The notes: generated from the sequence alone by a model not told the origin. A stretch of DNA of 64,000 nt from Shewanella sp. Arc9-LZ (GCF_010092445.1 NZ_CP048031.1:4712001-4776000); one strand, 5' to 3'; positions 29,199-38,769 are shown, counted from the stretch's first letter. Translations and numbers: made by a program.

Positions 29199-29507
29199 AT
29201 GTCTGGTTTTAAACATTTGTCTATTAATGAGCTTATCCATATGTCGACTGAATCTAACGACATACAAGTTGTTGATATTCGCGACGCAGCGAGTTTTGCT
29301 GCTGGCCATATTGAAGGTGCGACCCATTTAACCAACGAAAATCTAGCTGACTTCATTGGCGGTGCTGATATGGACAAGCCGGTAGTCGTTGTCTGCTACC
29401 ATGGAATGAGCAGCCAAAGCGCAGCCAGTTATTTAAACGAACAAGGTTTTGACGACATCTACAGTTTAGATGGTGGTTATAGTGCTTGGAGCTTGGCTCA
29501 CGCATGA
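29199..29507 (+). CDS. glpE: Thiosulfate sulfurtransferase (single-domain rhodanese)
   Basis: A 102-residue rhodanese. The active-site loop [11 protein letters not shown] places the persulfide-forming cysteine at residue 66. GlpE moves sulfane sulfur from thiosulfate to thiophilic acceptors in the cytoplasm. An ATG at 29199 follows TAGGTAA, and a further upstream ATG gives an unlikely extension. Its stop overlaps the glpG start (ATGA), as in other gammaproteobacteria. The glp regulon partner glpD is not beside it here. Confidence 0.93.
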   Translation: MSGFKHLSINELIHMSTESNDIQVVDIRDAASFAAGHIEGATHLTNENLADFIGGADMDKPVVVVCYHGMSSQSAASYLNEQGFDDIYSLDGGYSAWSLAHA

Positions 29508-30355
29508 TAGAAATCGGCCAACTACCTAATGCACGTGCAGCACAGGCATTTATTGACTACCTCAAAGGGTTAAATATTCAATGCCATGCAGTGACTCATT
29601 CTCAGGGTGTTGGCCTAATAATCACTAACCCCGCCGACGAAAACCAAGCTCGCGCCGAGTTAATTGAGTTTGCTAAAAACCCATACGATAGTAAATACTT
29701 GCAAGCCTCTTGGGACAACGGTGCAACGGATACCAAATTTGACTATGGCCCAGGAACTAAAGGCTTAATTCAACAGTTTATGACAGGTGCAGGCCCACTG
29801 ACATTAGTGTGCTTTTTTGCTTGTGTTGCCGTTTTCGCGGGCATGAACCTTGGTTTTGCCGATGCCATCTCCACTAAGTTATCTTTTTTTAGTGCCGTTG
29901 CGGACAGTGATGTAAACCAAGTGTGGCGGGTATTCACCCCAAGCTTAATGCACTTTTCTGCTATGCATATTATCTTTAATTTGCTGTGGTGGTGGTACTT
30001 AGGCGGTAAAATTGAAACCAATTTGGGGACTAGACCGTTACTGTTTTTATTAGTTGTCGCGGGTACTTTGCCTAATATTGTGCAGTTTTACATGACAGGG
30101 CCTAATTTTGGTGGCTTGTCTGGCGTCGTGTACGCTGTGGTAGGTTACACTTGGCTAATGGGTATTCGTAAACCTAGCTGCGGTATTAGTTTGCCGCAAT
30201 CTTATATGGGATTTATGCTCGTTTGGTTGGTTCTCGGCTTTACTGATGTGTTAGGCATGCCAATTGCGAATGGCGCCCACATTGCAGGGCTTTGTGTTGG
30301 GTTAGCTCAAGCATTATTTGATAGTAGAACCTCACCAACAACTAAAACCAGCTAA
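29504..30355 (+). CDS. glpG: Rhomboid intramembrane serine protease
   Basis: A 283-residue GlpG. A cytoplasmic N-terminal domain (about 1-85) is followed by six transmembrane segments. The catalytic dyad is S206 in GGLSGVVYA and H259 in NGAHIAGL, and [14 protein letters not shown] is the conserved segment of helix 2. It cleaves membrane proteins inside the bilayer. The start overlaps the glpE stop by 4 bp, so I use 29504 rather than the earlier ATG at 29486. Confidence 0.95.
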   Translation: MIEIGQLPNARAAQAFIDYLKGLNIQCHAVTHSQGVGLIITNPADENQARAELIEFAKNPYDSKYLQASWDNGATDTKFDYGPGTKGLIQQFMTGAGPLTLVCFFACVAVFAGMNLGFADAISTKLSFFSAVADSDVNQVWRVFTPSLMHFSAMHIIFNLLWWWYLGGKIETNLGTRPLLFLLVVAGTLPNIVQFYMTGPNFGGLSGVVYAVVGYTWLMGIRKPSCGISLPQSYMGFMLVWLVLGFTDVLGMPIANGAHIAGLCVGLAQALFDSRTSPTTKTS

Positions 30356-30368
30356 CCATAAATAAAAA

Positions 30369-30392
30369 TGCCACTTTAGGTGGCACTCTTTT
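30369..30392 (+). terminator. Probable terminator after glpG
   Basis: TGCCAC/GTGGCA form a 6-bp stem with loop TTTAG, preceded by AAAAA and followed by CTCTTTT. It lies 14 bp past the glpG stop. Moderate strength. Confidence 0.55.
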
Positions 30393-30436
30393 ATCATTAA
30401 TCCGCTCATATTCACAATGCATCTCAGCCCAAATCA

Positions 30437-31090
30437 CTAAGCCATTTCGAGTACTTTATTAACCAACTTCTCAATGCCAATATGTGCCTCTAAAATCGAC
30501 GTTGCTAGCATATACGCAGGTGTACTGACGATTTTATTGACTTCATCAACGACAATATCTTCAACTTGCACATTTTTATGCTTACCGCCCATTTCAGTAA
30601 ATGCATGAGCCGTCTCAGAATCAGTTCCAATTGTGCCTATAGCGCCTGCGCCGTAAATATGAGGGATCATCACCGGTGAAATACACACAAAACCAACAGG
30701 TTTATGCGCTAACGCAAACTCACGAATAAAGTTTTCTACAATTGGCTGAATATGGCAATTACTGCCTGTAGTTGCAAAATTAGATAAGTTTTTAGCCGCA
30801 CCAAAACCGCCAGGGATCACCAAACCATCAAATTGACTTACCTCTAATGTACTGGCATTAAGTACTTCACCACGAGCGATCCGTGCAGACTCAACTAATA
30901 CATTACGGGTTTCGTCGGTGTTGACCTCACCGGTTAAATGATTCACCACATGCATTTGGGTAATATCTGGAGCAAAGCATTGATATTGAGCACCCGCTCG
31001 CGTTATCGCCAGTAGGGTTAATACAGCCTCGTGAATTTCAGTTCCATCAAATACACCACAGCCACTCAGTAAAACAGCAATCTTTTTCAT
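30437..31090 (-). CDS. elbB: ElbB-type glyoxalase (DJ-1/PfpI superfamily)
   Basis: A 217-residue protein of the ElbB/SCRP-27A family, a class I glutamine amidotransferase-like fold. The N-terminus is KKIAVLLSGCGVFDGTEIHEA, and the nucleophile-elbow region KPVGFVCISPVMIP places the Cys after helix-turn. LVIPGGFGAAKNLSNFA is also typical. E. coli ElbB has weak glyoxalase activity and is linked to isoprenoid biosynthesis. The ATG at 31090 has AAGGAAG 6-7 nt upstream and gives the E. coli length. Confidence 0.9.
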   Translation of the reverse strand: MKKIAVLLSGCGVFDGTEIHEAVLTLLAITRAGAQYQCFAPDITQMHVVNHLTGEVNTDETRNVLVESARIARGEVLNASTLEVSQFDGLVIPGGFGAAKNLSNFATTGSNCHIQPIVENFIREFALAHKPVGFVCISPVMIPHIYGAGAIGTIGTDSETAHAFTEMGGKHKNVQVEDIVVDEVNKIVSTPAYMLATSILEAHIGIEKLVNKVLEMA

Positions 31091-31570
31091 GACATCTTCC
31101 TTCAACTTTTAATTGATAATGTAAAATTTACAACAAAAAACCAACAAAACGATTGATCTGATTAAAAATCGTGCTAACTTAGAACGTCGAATTTGCTAGA
31201 TGCCTTTTTTTTAGTCATAAAACATCACTGAATTCGATTGTGACTTAACTGACATCAATAAAAAAGTCCACAAATTAGTAATATTTATTAGAAATAATAT
31301 TTAGCTCACAAAAAATAAAAAATAACATATAACTCAACTAGTTACTGATTTCATTTCAAGCCGTAAGAAAATCTATCCAGCAACGTTGATTAATTCACTC
31401 ACAGACTTATCCACAGGCTGAGAGTCTTTTGGCGTGGCTGATTGTTGGCTTTTCTCTATAAAATTGCCCAAAAAACCTCACTGGATACACAACGAGTCAA
31501 ACGTTACGATTATTGACACTATCTTGAGTAAATAACTGACAATCGCACAAGCATCTTGAGGTGCTATGGG
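31091..31570. other. AT-rich intergenic region with one DnaA box
   Basis: About 480 bp with no coding signal. TTATCCACA at 31407-31415 is a perfect consensus DnaA box in the upstream region of polA. Only one copy is seen, so this is not an origin. The rest is AT-rich without a recognised element. Confidence 0.55.
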
Positions 31571-31576
31571 TATAAT
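31571..31576 (+). promoter_or_regulatory. Candidate polA -10 element
   Basis: TATAAT at 31571-31576 is preceded by TGGG (near extended -10) and lies 44 bp before the polA ATG. A matching -35 is not evident, so use of this promoter is tentative. Confidence 0.45.
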
Positions 31577-31620
31577 GTCATCCTATTAGTCTCGCAAAAT
31601 ACTGAACACGAATATTAATT

Positions 31621-34377
31621 ATGCCAACAATTCCCAATAACCCGCTCATCTTAGTTGATGGCTCATCTTATCTTTATCGCGCTTATTATGCGCCGCCTCA
31701 TTTAACCAATTCAAAAGGTGAAGCAACAGGCGCGGTTTACGGTGTTGTTAACATGCTTCGTAGTTTATTAAGCCGTTACAGTCCTAGTCATATCGCTGTT
31801 GTTTTTGATGCTAAAGGCAAAACTTTCCGCAACGATATGTACAGTGAATACAAAGCCCAGCGCCCACCTATGCCCGATGATCTGCGTAATCAAATAGAAC
31901 CATTACATAGAATCATTCACGCAATGGGTTTACCTTTGATCAGCATTTCTGGTGTGGAAGCCGACGATGTGATCGGTACCATCGCTCTTCAAGCGAGTAA
32001 AGAAGGCCGGGCAACATTAATCAGTACCGGCGATAAAGACATGGCACAGCTAGTGAATGAGCATGTCACGTTAATCAATACCATGACAGATACCATTATG
32101 GGCCCTGAAGAGGTCAAAACGAAATATGGTGTCAGTCCCGATAGAATAATCGACTTCTTAGCACTCATGGGCGACAAGTCCGATAACATTCCAGGTTTAC
32201 CTGGCGTCGGTGAGAAAACCGCGCTGGCGATGCTGCTTGGTGTAGGAAGTGTAGAAAATATTTTAGCCGATCCACAAAGCGTCGTTGAAGTTGGCTTTAG
32301 AGGCTCGAAAACCATGCCGGCTAAAATCATCGAAAATGCCGACATGTTAAAGTTATCATATGAACTGGCGACCATTAAAACCGATGTCGAGTTAGCACAA
32401 GACTGGCATCAAATGACGGTTAAGCCTCAAGACCGTGATGAACTCATTAAATGCTTCGGTGAAATGGAATTCAAGCGTTGGTTAGCGGAAGTACTCGATA
32501 ATAAGCAACCCCGCGGTACCATCAGCCAAGATAGCGAAGAAGAAATCACCGTATCGCCAACCATTGAAGCTGAGTATGAAACGATTCTGACCATAGAAGC
32601 GCTTGATAAATGGATTGAAAAACTTAATAGCGCCGAACTGATAGCGATTGATACCGAAACCACCAGTCTCAACTACATGGAAGCGGAACTTGTCGGTTTA
32701 TCATTTGCTACCGAAGCAGGTAAAGCAGCCTATTTACCGTTAGCACATGATTACCTTGATGCGCCGCAGCAAATTGATAAAGCCAGCGCGCTTGAAAAGT
32801 TGCGTCCGATCCTTGAAGGCGATAAACCGCAAAAAGTAGGTCAAAATCTCAAGTATGATATGAGTATTTTAGCCAACGCAGGCATTACCCTCAAAGGTAT
32901 ACGCTTTGACACCATGCTCGAATCCTATGTGTTTAATTCAATCGCATCGCGTCACGACATGGACGGTTTAGCGTTAAAATACCTTGGCCATAAAAATATC
33001 AGTTTTGAAGAAGTCGCAGGCAAAGGCGCAAAGCAGCTGACGTTTAATCAAGTTCATTTGGATATTGCTGGGCCATACGCCGCTGAAGATGCCGATATCA
33101 CTCTGCGTTTACATCAACATCTATGGCCAAGGCTTGAAAAAGAACCAGAACTGGCCAGTGTATTTAATGAGCTAGAATTACCATTAATACAAGTATTGTC
33201 TGATGTAGAGCGCCAAGGTGTATTGATTGATTCAATGCTACTTAGTCAACAAAGTGGTGAGTTAGCCAAAAAGCTTGATGATTTGGAAAATAAAGCCTAC
33301 GAAATTGCCGAGGAAAAATTTAACCTCGCTTCACCAAAGCAACTACAAACGCTATTTTTTGAAAAACTAGGTTATCCAATAAAGAAGAAAACCCCTAAAG
33401 GTGCGCCATCAACAGCAGAAGATGTATTAGTGGAGCTGGCACTTGACTACCCTTTACCTAAAGTTATTCTTGAACATCGTAGCCTAGCCAAATTAAAGAG
33501 CACTTATACCGACAAACTGCCACTTATGGTTAATGCCGCTACTGGCAGAGTGCATACTAGTTACCACCAAGCTAATGCTGCAACCGGTCGTTTGTCATCA
33601 AGTGAGCCAAACTTACAGAATATTCCGATCCGTACTGAAGAAGGCCGTCGTATTCGCCAAGCCTTTATTGCCCCTGCCGGTCGTAAAATTTTAGCTGCCG
33701 ATTATTCACAAATAGAACTGCGGATCATGGCTCATTTATCTCAAGATGCAGGCTTGCTAACCGCATTCGCAGAAGGCAAAGACATTCATAAAGCTACCGC
33801 AGCGGAAGTCTTTGGAGTGCACTTTGAAGAAGTCACCACCGAGCAACGTCGCCGCGCCAAAGCGGTTAACTTTGGCTTAATTTATGGAATGTCTGCGTTT
33901 GGTTTAGCCAAACAGCTAGATATTCCACGCAATGAAGCACAAAAGTATATCGACACGTATTTTGCTCGCTATCCAGGTGTACTCAAATACATGGAAGAAA
34001 CCCGAGCCATCGCCGCTGAGCTAGGTTATGTATCTACATTATTCGGACGTCGTTTATACTTGCCTGAAATCAACGACCGCAATGCAATGCGTCGTCAGGC
34101 AGCTGAACGTGCAGCGATTAACGCTCCGATGCAAGGAACTGCAGCAGACATCATCAAAAAAGCCATGATAGCCATTCACCAGTGGATTAACCAAGACACT
34201 CAAGGTGAAATCACCCTGATAATGCAAGTACACGATGAATTAGTATTTGAAGTCGATGAGGCCCAGGCTGAAACCCTAAAAACCAAAGTGTGCGATTTAA
34301 TGGCGCAAGCAGCGTCATTAGACGTGACATTATTAGCCGAGGCTGGCATTGGCGACAACTGGAATGAAGCCCACTAG
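31621..34377 (+). CDS. polA: DNA polymerase I
   Basis: A 918-residue Pol I with three domains. A 5'-3' flap nuclease covers residues 1-~290 ([26 protein letters not shown]). A 3'-5' proofreading exonuclease is intact (AIDTETTSL near residue 341). The polymerase domain has motif A ([13 protein letters not shown]), motif B ([14 protein letters not shown]) and motif C ([11 protein letters not shown]). It fills gaps in repair and replaces Okazaki primers. Length is near that of E. coli (928). It precedes Spot 42 RNA and engB, the same order as in E. coli. Confidence 0.98.
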   Translation: MPTIPNNPLILVDGSSYLYRAYYAPPHLTNSKGEATGAVYGVVNMLRSLLSRYSPSHIAVVFDAKGKTFRNDMYSEYKAQRPPMPDDLRNQIEPLHRIIHAMGLPLISISGVEADDVIGTIALQASKEGRATLISTGDKDMAQLVNEHVTLINTMTDTIMGPEEVKTKYGVSPDRIIDFLALMGDKSDNIPGLPGVGEKTALAMLLGVGSVENILADPQSVVEVGFRGSKTMPAKIIENADMLKLSYELATIKTDVELAQDWHQMTVKPQDRDELIKCFGEMEFKRWLAEVLDNKQPRGTISQDSEEEITVSPTIEAEYETILTIEALDKWIEKLNSAELIAIDTETTSLNYMEAELVGLSFATEAGKAAYLPLAHDYLDAPQQIDKASALEKLRPILEGDKPQKVGQNLKYDMSILANAGITLKGIRFDTMLESYVFNSIASRHDMDGLALKYLGHKNISFEEVAGKGAKQLTFNQVHLDIAGPYAAEDADITLRLHQHLWPRLEKEPELASVFNELELPLIQVLSDVERQGVLIDSMLLSQQSGELAKKLDDLENKAYEIAEEKFNLASPKQLQTLFFEKLGYPIKKKTPKGAPSTAEDVLVELALDYPLPKVILEHRSLAKLKSTYTDKLPLMVNAATGRVHTSYHQANAATGRLSSSEPNLQNIPIRTEEGRRIRQAFIAPAGRKILAADYSQIELRIMAHLSQDAGLLTAFAEGKDIHKATAAEVFGVHFEEVTTEQRRRAKAVNFGLIYGMSAFGLAKQLDIPRNEAQKYIDTYFARYPGVLKYMEETRAIAAELGYVSTLFGRRLYLPEINDRNAMRRQAAERAAINAPMQGTAADIIKKAMIAIHQWINQDTQGEITLIMQVHDELVFEVDEAQAETLKTKVCDLMAQAASLDVTLLAEAGIGDNWNEAH

Positions 34378-34427
34378 TCATTGGATTAGGTTATGTTTGC
34401 AAAATAAACGTCTGTAGCTAAAACAAA

Positions 34428-34458
34428 AATACCGTATTCATTAAAATACGGTATTTTT
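34428..34458 (+). terminator. polA terminator
   Basis: A perfect 11-bp stem AATACCGTATT/AATACGGTATT with a 6-nt loop is followed by a T run. It lies about 50 bp beyond the polA stop and can work on both strands. Confidence 0.85.
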
Positions 34459-34668
34459 ATTTGGACATTGTAACTATGGCTAAACTGAACCGAAATGAAC
34501 GCTTAGCGCAATAAATATCCTCACCACCTATGCATCCTCTATTACTCAACCTATGCCTCAATGACCAATTTAATGATATATAACCGACTAGTTCATCGTT
34601 CTAAGCGGCAAATAAAGACTATTTTGAGTTTGTAGTCACAGTTATTGTATCTTTTTATGAAAAACAGT

Positions 34669-34697
34669 TTTTCATTTTAAGGCGAATAAGCTATTAT
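34669..34697 (+). promoter_or_regulatory. spf promoter
   Basis: TTTTCA (34669-34674) and TATTAT (34692-34697) are separated by 17 bp and place the start at 34705, the first base of Spot 42. A CRP-like site, TGAGT-N6-TCACA (34625-34640), has a perfect right half-site centred about 72 bp upstream. In E. coli CRP-cAMP represses spf; whether this site does so is inference. Confidence 0.6.
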
Positions 34698-34704
34698 ATT
34701 CGCT

Positions 34705-34813
34705 GTAGGGTACAGAGGTTAAGATGTTCAATCTTTCAAACCTTTATTTCACTAGCGATAGTGACTAGCCAAATTCGGCGCCCCAGCAACTTAGGTTGCT
34801 GGGGCTTTTTTTT
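34705..34813 (+). ncRNA. spf: Spot 42 small regulatory RNA
   Basis: The 5' end GTAGGGTACAGAGGTTAAG is almost identical to E. coli Spot 42, as are the internal CTTTCA.ACCTTTA.TTCAC segment and the 3' CGCCCCAG-loop-CTGGGGC hairpin followed by eight T residues. The length, 109 nt, matches. Spot 42 is an Hfq-dependent regulator of central and secondary carbon metabolism, classically galK. The position between polA and engB is the conserved one. Confidence 0.96.
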
Positions 34814-34885
34814 GATTTTTTTTATCATTAAAAATATTTAGAGTAAATACTTTAATGTTGATTAAAAAACAGTTATTATAGGGTT

Positions 34886-34997
34886 ATTGAGAGTCATCAA
34901 ATTGAGTTGATGGCACTTGAGTCTTGTTGAATTTAGCTTCTCCCCAAAAGAGCTAATTTATTTGTACCGATGGCCGTTTGGTTATCGGTTTTTTTTT
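34886..34997 (+). ncRNA. Candidate second sRNA between spf and engB
   Basis: A possible -10 TATTAT (34874-34879) would start an RNA near 34886. The predicted RNA holds a hairpin CATCAA/TTGATG (34895-34912), then TAGCT/AGCTA enclosing a loop with the pyrimidine run TTCTCCCC (34938-34945), then a strong terminator: ACCGAT..ATCGGT (34966-34989) with an inner GCC/GGT, followed by nine T residues. The C-rich loop could pair with Shine-Dalgarno sequences. A pyrimidine-loop sRNA (VSsrna24) next to spf was described in Aliivibrio as I recall, so this may be its counterpart. The 5' end is uncertain, and a shorter, roughly 65-nt form is possible. Confidence 0.5.
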
Positions 34998-35040
34998 GCT
35001 TAAAAATCGCCATTGTTACAACGTAGAAAACTCAGACGAA

Positions 35041-35064
35041 AAAAAACCGACATATTTGCCGGTT
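35041..35064 (-). terminator. engB terminator
   Basis: AACCG/CGGTT, extended by C-G past one mismatch, forms the stem. On the minus strand it runs into eight T residues. It lies 35 bp past the engB stop. Confidence 0.7.
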
Positions 35065-35098
35065 CTTAATTTTGCTAATCTTTTATATCACTCGACCG

Positions 35099-35773
35099 CT
35101 ACTCTGGTTCTAACTCCGACTCCGACGCTTGCTCTGCCTTCTGCTCAGCTAACCATTCTGGATGACACCAATCATTTAAGATGCTCAACACTTTGGGCTT
35201 ACCGGTGCCTTTTAGCGACGATAGTGTCTCAACTTGCACTTTATCACCAAAATCTTTTAAGGCTGCACGCACATCATTAACGGTTTTCATTTTGACGCTT
35301 TGAGTCAATTTATCCGATTTTGTTAGCAATGCTAATACAGGAATGTTGCTTAATACTGCCCACTCAATCATTTGCATATCGAGATCTTTCAATGGATGAC
35401 GGATATCCATCAATACCACCACACCACTTAAACAAGCACGCTTTTGTAGATATTCGCCAAGCGCTTCTTGCCATTTATGTTTTAATGCTAAAGGAACTTG
35501 CGCAAAACCATAGCCAGGTAAATCGACTAAACGACGATCATCATCTAGCTGAAACACGTTGATCAATTGGGTTCGACCTGGCGTTTTACTGGTTCGAGCT
35601 AAACTTTTTTGTTCAGTAAGCGCATTTAGCGCACTGGACTTACCGGCATTAGAGCGCCCAGCGAACGCAATCTCCACCCCGATATCCCCAGGAAGATACT
35701 GATCTAAATGCGCAATATCCGGCGCACTGATTAAAAACTTAGCCCTACGGAAATCGATACGAGATTCTGTCAC
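35099..35773 (-). CDS. engB: Ribosome biogenesis GTP-binding protein EngB/YihA
   Basis: A 224-residue essential-type GTPase for 50S assembly. G1 is [10 protein letters not shown], the switch I/G2 region is [19 protein letters not shown]3 is DLPGYGFA, G4 is LTKSDKL, and the G5-like segment SSLKGTG is at the end. A GTG start at 35773 has GGAG 6 nt upstream. A TTG at 35785 would add four residues but has no ribosome site. The C-terminal tail is acidic (ESELEPE). It lies between the spf region and cytochrome c4, divergent from the latter. Confidence 0.95.
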   Translation of the reverse strand: MTESRIDFRRAKFLISAPDIAHLDQYLPGDIGVEIAFAGRSNAGKSSALNALTEQKSLARTSKTPGRTQLINVFQLDDDRRLVDLPGYGFAQVPLALKHKWQEALGEYLQKRACLSGVVVLMDIRHPLKDLDMQMIEWAVLSNIPVLALLTKSDKLTQSVKMKTVNDVRAALKDFGDKVQVETLSSLKGTGKPKVLSILNDWCHPEWLAEQKAEQASESELEPE

Positions 35774-35902
35774 TCTTAACTCCAATTAAATTACTTCTAG
35801 TAAACGCATTACCATAAATTTTTAACAATTGCTTACTTTTGCACATTTTCGTGTAAAATATTAGCCTGATCACATTATATACCCAAGCAACGCTGATATG
35901 TG

Positions 35903-35953
35903 TGATGTAGTCATAAATGATCTAGCTCTTCACGAGCATCGTAAACTACATCA
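35903..35953. promoter_or_regulatory. Stem-loop in the cytochrome c4 leader
   Basis: TGATGTAGT (35903-35911) pairs perfectly with ACTACATCA (35945-35953). Inside, GAT-cta-GCTC pairs with GAGC-ATC around loop TTCAC. The structure lies 84 bp before the c4 gene and lacks a T tract. It may be a leader RNA structure or a protein-binding palindrome; role unknown. Confidence 0.45.
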
Positions 35954-36037
35954 GAGCGCTTGGAAAAAACATTTTACCACGCTTGCGGGTCTTCCTAGTA
36001 AGCTCAGGACAATAAATTAACTAGAAGTTGGAACGCC

Positions 36038-36661
36038 ATGAAAAAGTTAGCTCTTGCGCTGTCTGTAGTCGCCGCTATGTCATCATCAGTTATGGCTGAA
36101 GGTAATGCTGAAGCAGGCAAAACTAAAGCAATCGTATGTTCTGCCTGTCACGGTGCTGACGGCAATAGCATGATTGATATGTATCCTAAATTAGCAGGAC
36201 AACACCCTGCCTATCTTGAAAAACAATTAACAGAATTTCGTCTTGCTGCTAAAACCGGTGGTGCTGAAGGTCGCATGAACCCAATTATGATCGGTTTTGC
36301 AATGGGGCTCAGTGATGAAGACATCGCTGATGTTTCAGCATTCTTTGCAAGCCAAGTACAAGTTGTCGCCGATGTTGCCGACGTACCCACAGCAGGTGAA
36401 AAACTGTATAAAGGCGGTGACGCCGCTCGTGGTATTACAGCATGTGTTGCCTGTCATGGTCCTGAAGGCCAAGGCGCAGCTGCTGCAGGCTTCCCTGTCG
36501 TGGGTGGTCAGCATGCTAACTATATCAAAATTCAGCTAACACAATTTCGTGATGGAGTTCGTCACAACGATTTAAATGGCATGATGCAAGATGTAGCTAA
36601 AAAATTATCTGATGCTGATATCGAAGCATTATCTAAATATATTTCAAGTATTAAGCACTAA
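36038..36661 (+). CDS. Cytochrome c4 (periplasmic dihaem)
   Basis: A 207-residue exported dihaem cytochrome c. A signal peptide ends at VMA|EGN (residue 20). Two haem-binding motifs are CSACH (34-38) and CVACH (136-140). Candidate axial methionines lie in NPIMIGFAMG and NGMMQDV. The two halves repeat one another, as in cytochrome c4, which shuttles electrons in the periplasm to terminal oxidases. Insertion of this gene between engB and the Csr-type RNA is the main difference from the E. coli order. Confidence 0.92.
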   Translation: MKKLALALSVVAAMSSSVMAEGNAEAGKTKAIVCSACHGADGNSMIDMYPKLAGQHPAYLEKQLTEFRLAAKTGGAEGRMNPIMIGFAMGLSDEDIADVSAFFASQVQVVADVADVPTAGEKLYKGGDAARGITACVACHGPEGQGAAAAGFPVVGGQHANYIKIQLTQFRDGVRHNDLNGMMQDVAKKLSDADIEALSKYISSIKH

Positions 36662-36690
36662 TACCCTTGAATATTTACTAATAAAAAAAT

Positions 36691-36712
36691 GGGCTTTCTA
36701 GCCCTTTTTTTA
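36691..36712 (+). terminator. Cytochrome c4 terminator
   Basis: A short GC stem GGGCT/AGCCC with loop TTCT is followed by eight T residues and preceded by seven A residues. Confidence 0.8.
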
Positions 36713-36939
36713 TGCCACCAAGTTGACGTTGACGTAAGCTTCATCGATTATTGCTTGACAGTGTTCACACTTTTAGCGTTAAATACACCCCGTACCGAGG
36801 TAAACCCAACTGTTTGTAACATAAATCTAATAACATCAAGCAGGTTTCGGACTGATACATTTAAGATATAAGAATAAAGATAATTCATAATAATAATAAT
36901 TTAAGACCACTCACTAATAATAATAATATGAGTCGAGAT

Positions 36940-37394
36940 TTCATTTTGAAATACTGGTCGCAGAATTTGTAAGGAATAGACCGATTGGTCGACATGCTAT
37001 TTAGCACTGCCTTACACAACAGAGTGACTGATAACCCAGAGTATTATTTGAAGGATTCAAATAATGGCAAACAAAGCTTATTGCTGAGGATGCACCCGCT
37101 GGAAGCTTTATCGCTCGAAGGTATAAAGTAACAAGGATGGTTAACTAATGTCATTGAAGACAATTAGGATAATGATGCGTCATTGAAGACCATCTACGGA
37201 AGCTGTAGTCAGGACGGCAACAGAATATAAAAAAGCGTCATTGATGACCAATAACAATTAAAAACGGCATGGAAAGCAGAAGAAATAAAGATCTGACCGG
37301 GATAGTCACATAGCAAGTACGGATACTTGGAATCAGAATAAAGTGCGTTAGGCACTATTTTACGAGGCGGCAGTTTATACTGCCGCTTTTTTTT
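36940..37394 (+). ncRNA. CsrB/CsrC-family regulatory RNA (CsrA sponge)
   Basis: Twelve GGA motifs occur within 360 nt (for example 36973, 37053, 37088, 37135, 37167, 37198, 37212, 37300, 37321), many in hairpin loops. ATTATTTGAA-GGA-TTCAAATAAT is a perfect 10-bp stem. TAAC-AAGGATG-GTTA, ATTA-GGA-TAAT, CTAC-GGA..-GTAG, TGAC-CGGGATA-GTCA and CAAGTA-CGGA-TACTTG are others. An 8-bp GC-rich terminator GCGGCAGT/ACTGCCGC with eight T residues closes it at 37394. Such RNAs sequester CsrA. In E. coli csrC lies between yihA and yihI, and yihI follows here too. The 5' end is estimated. AAT trinucleotide runs lie just upstream (36888-36928). Confidence 0.85.
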
Positions 37395-37490
37395 ATGCCC
37401 AAATAGCATCAATATCAACTTCATTTCAAATACTTACTTTAAATTAACCGCATTCGCTATATAATCGTTTATTAAGTCAATACTTAGGTA

Positions 37491-38165
37491 ATGCTGTATT
37501 TGATGAACGTATGTCCGCTTTGTAATCATAGTGCTGATTTTTTTGTTCAAGACAAAAAAAGAGCTTTCTACATCTGCGAACGGTGTGGCTTAGTCTTTGC
37601 TAACCCAAAATCACATCTTATGCCAGATGTTGAGCGTCAGCGTTACGGTCGATCGCAAAAGTCATCGAGTCAGAAACCATTATCGCAATTTATTCTGCCA
37701 CTATTAGCCCAAATATCTCAGCAACAGAGCGGTGCGTTAACTGGTCTTAATTTTGGCCGCTTACTTGACGAACAGAGCAGACAATCCATTGTTGATGCTG
37801 GTCATCTTGTTAATCAGTACGACCCATTCTTTGCTGCAGATCAGTCGGTACTGCAACATAGCTATGATTTTGTATGTTGTTACCGGGTATTCGAACACTT
37901 TCGTCATCCACACCGTGAATGGAAATTACTCAATCAACTGGTTAAACCCAATGGCTGGTTAGCAATAGGCACGCCTTTATTGACCGATCAAGACCATTTT
38001 GCCAAATGGCATTACAAAAACAATCCAACTCATGTAAGCTTTTACCAGCAGCAGACATTCGAATATTTAGCATTAAATAGTGATTTTGAGCTATTATTTG
38101 CATCGAAAGATCTGGTTTTGATGCAAAAATCATCAAAATCTGATATAAAGCGCATCCTTATTTAG
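37491..38165 (+). CDS. Methyltransferase-like protein with N-terminal zinc ribbon and degenerate SAM motif
   Basis: A 224-residue protein. Two CxxC pairs (C8/C11, C29/C32) form a probable zinc ribbon. The rest resembles class I methyltransferases of unknown substrate: YDFVCCYRVFEHF (motif III-like), LLNQLVKPNGWLAIGTPLL, WHYKNNPTHVSFY. The glycine-rich SAM loop, normally FGCGxG, reads LNFGRLLDE at residues 86-94, so SAM binding may be lost. The start is either 37491 (AGG close by) or the ATG at 37503. It lies between the Csr-type RNA and yihI. Confidence 0.75.
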   Translation: MLYLMNVCPLCNHSADFFVQDKKRAFYICERCGLVFANPKSHLMPDVERQRYGRSQKSSSQKPLSQFILPLLAQISQQQSGALTGLNFGRLLDEQSRQSIVDAGHLVNQYDPFFAADQSVLQHSYDFVCCYRVFEHFRHPHREWKLLNQLVKPNGWLAIGTPLLTDQDHFAKWHYKNNPTHVSFYQQQTFEYLALNSDFELLFASKDLVLMQKSSKSDIKRILI

Positions 38166-38220
38166 TGCCTTGTAGAAATTGCTCTGCAAGGACGTGTTTA
38201 GAAAACCTAACGAGAACATC

Positions 38221-38769
38221 ATGGCTCGCAGTAAAAAAACTCGCAAAGGCGGCGAAAACGGCGCTAAGTTTGCACCTAGAGTAAAAAAAGTTGATCGCAA
38301 CGCGGTCGATGGTAAAAAATCTGAAACCGGCCGTAAATCAGGCAGCCGTCACAATGAAACGTTGCTTAAACAAGCATCAGGTAACACTTCGGTTAAGAGT
38401 AAAGATGTCCGTCATGGCAGCAAAAAGCCGGTAGCACTTACTTTACCTACGTCTGTTACCGCGCCATTAGTGGTTAAGCCTAAACAGCCTAAACTGACTG
38501 ACGAACAGAAGTTACTGAAACTTGAAGATGATCCAAGACTAAATCAGTTACTTGACCAACTTGAAGAAGGTCGTGATTTATCTGACACTGATCAAACGTG
38601 GTTGAATATTCAATTAGACAAAATTGAGCAACTGATGTTGAGCTTAGGCCTAACTGAAGGCGATGATACGCCAACACAAAGTCCTAAAAAGCAACTGAGT
38701 GACGATGAACTATTAAATCGTTTTGAATCAGGTGCCGATATGCTTAAAGATTATCAGCAGAAAGATTAA
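38221..38769 (+). CDS. yihI: Der GTPase-activating protein YihI
   Basis: A 182-residue, highly charged protein. The Lys/Arg-rich N-terminus (ARSKKTRKGG) and acidic C-terminal half (EEGRDLSDTDQTW, LNRFESGADMLKDY) are the family's hallmarks. YihI stimulates GTP hydrolysis by Der (EngA) and thereby tunes 50S ribosome assembly. The frame extends upstream to 38179, but the family N-terminus starts at the ATG at 38221. It follows csrC/engB in E. coli too. Confidence 0.92.
   Translation: MARSKKTRKGGENGAKFAPRVKKVDRNAVDGKKSETGRKSGSRHNETLLKQASGNTSVKSKDVRHGSKKPVALTLPTSVTAPLVVKPKQPKLTDEQKLLKLEDDPRLNQLLDQLEEGRDLSDTDQTWLNIQLDKIEQLMLSLGLTEGDDTPTQSPKKQLSDDELLNRFESGADMLKDYQQKD

Noticed and set aside
31407..31415. 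Possible replication origin
   Set aside because: Only one DnaA box, no cluster, and no dnaA/gidA neighbours.
36689..36871. 60-codon frame after cytochrome c4
   Set aside because: It starts inside the terminator hairpin, and no coding bias or family is visible.
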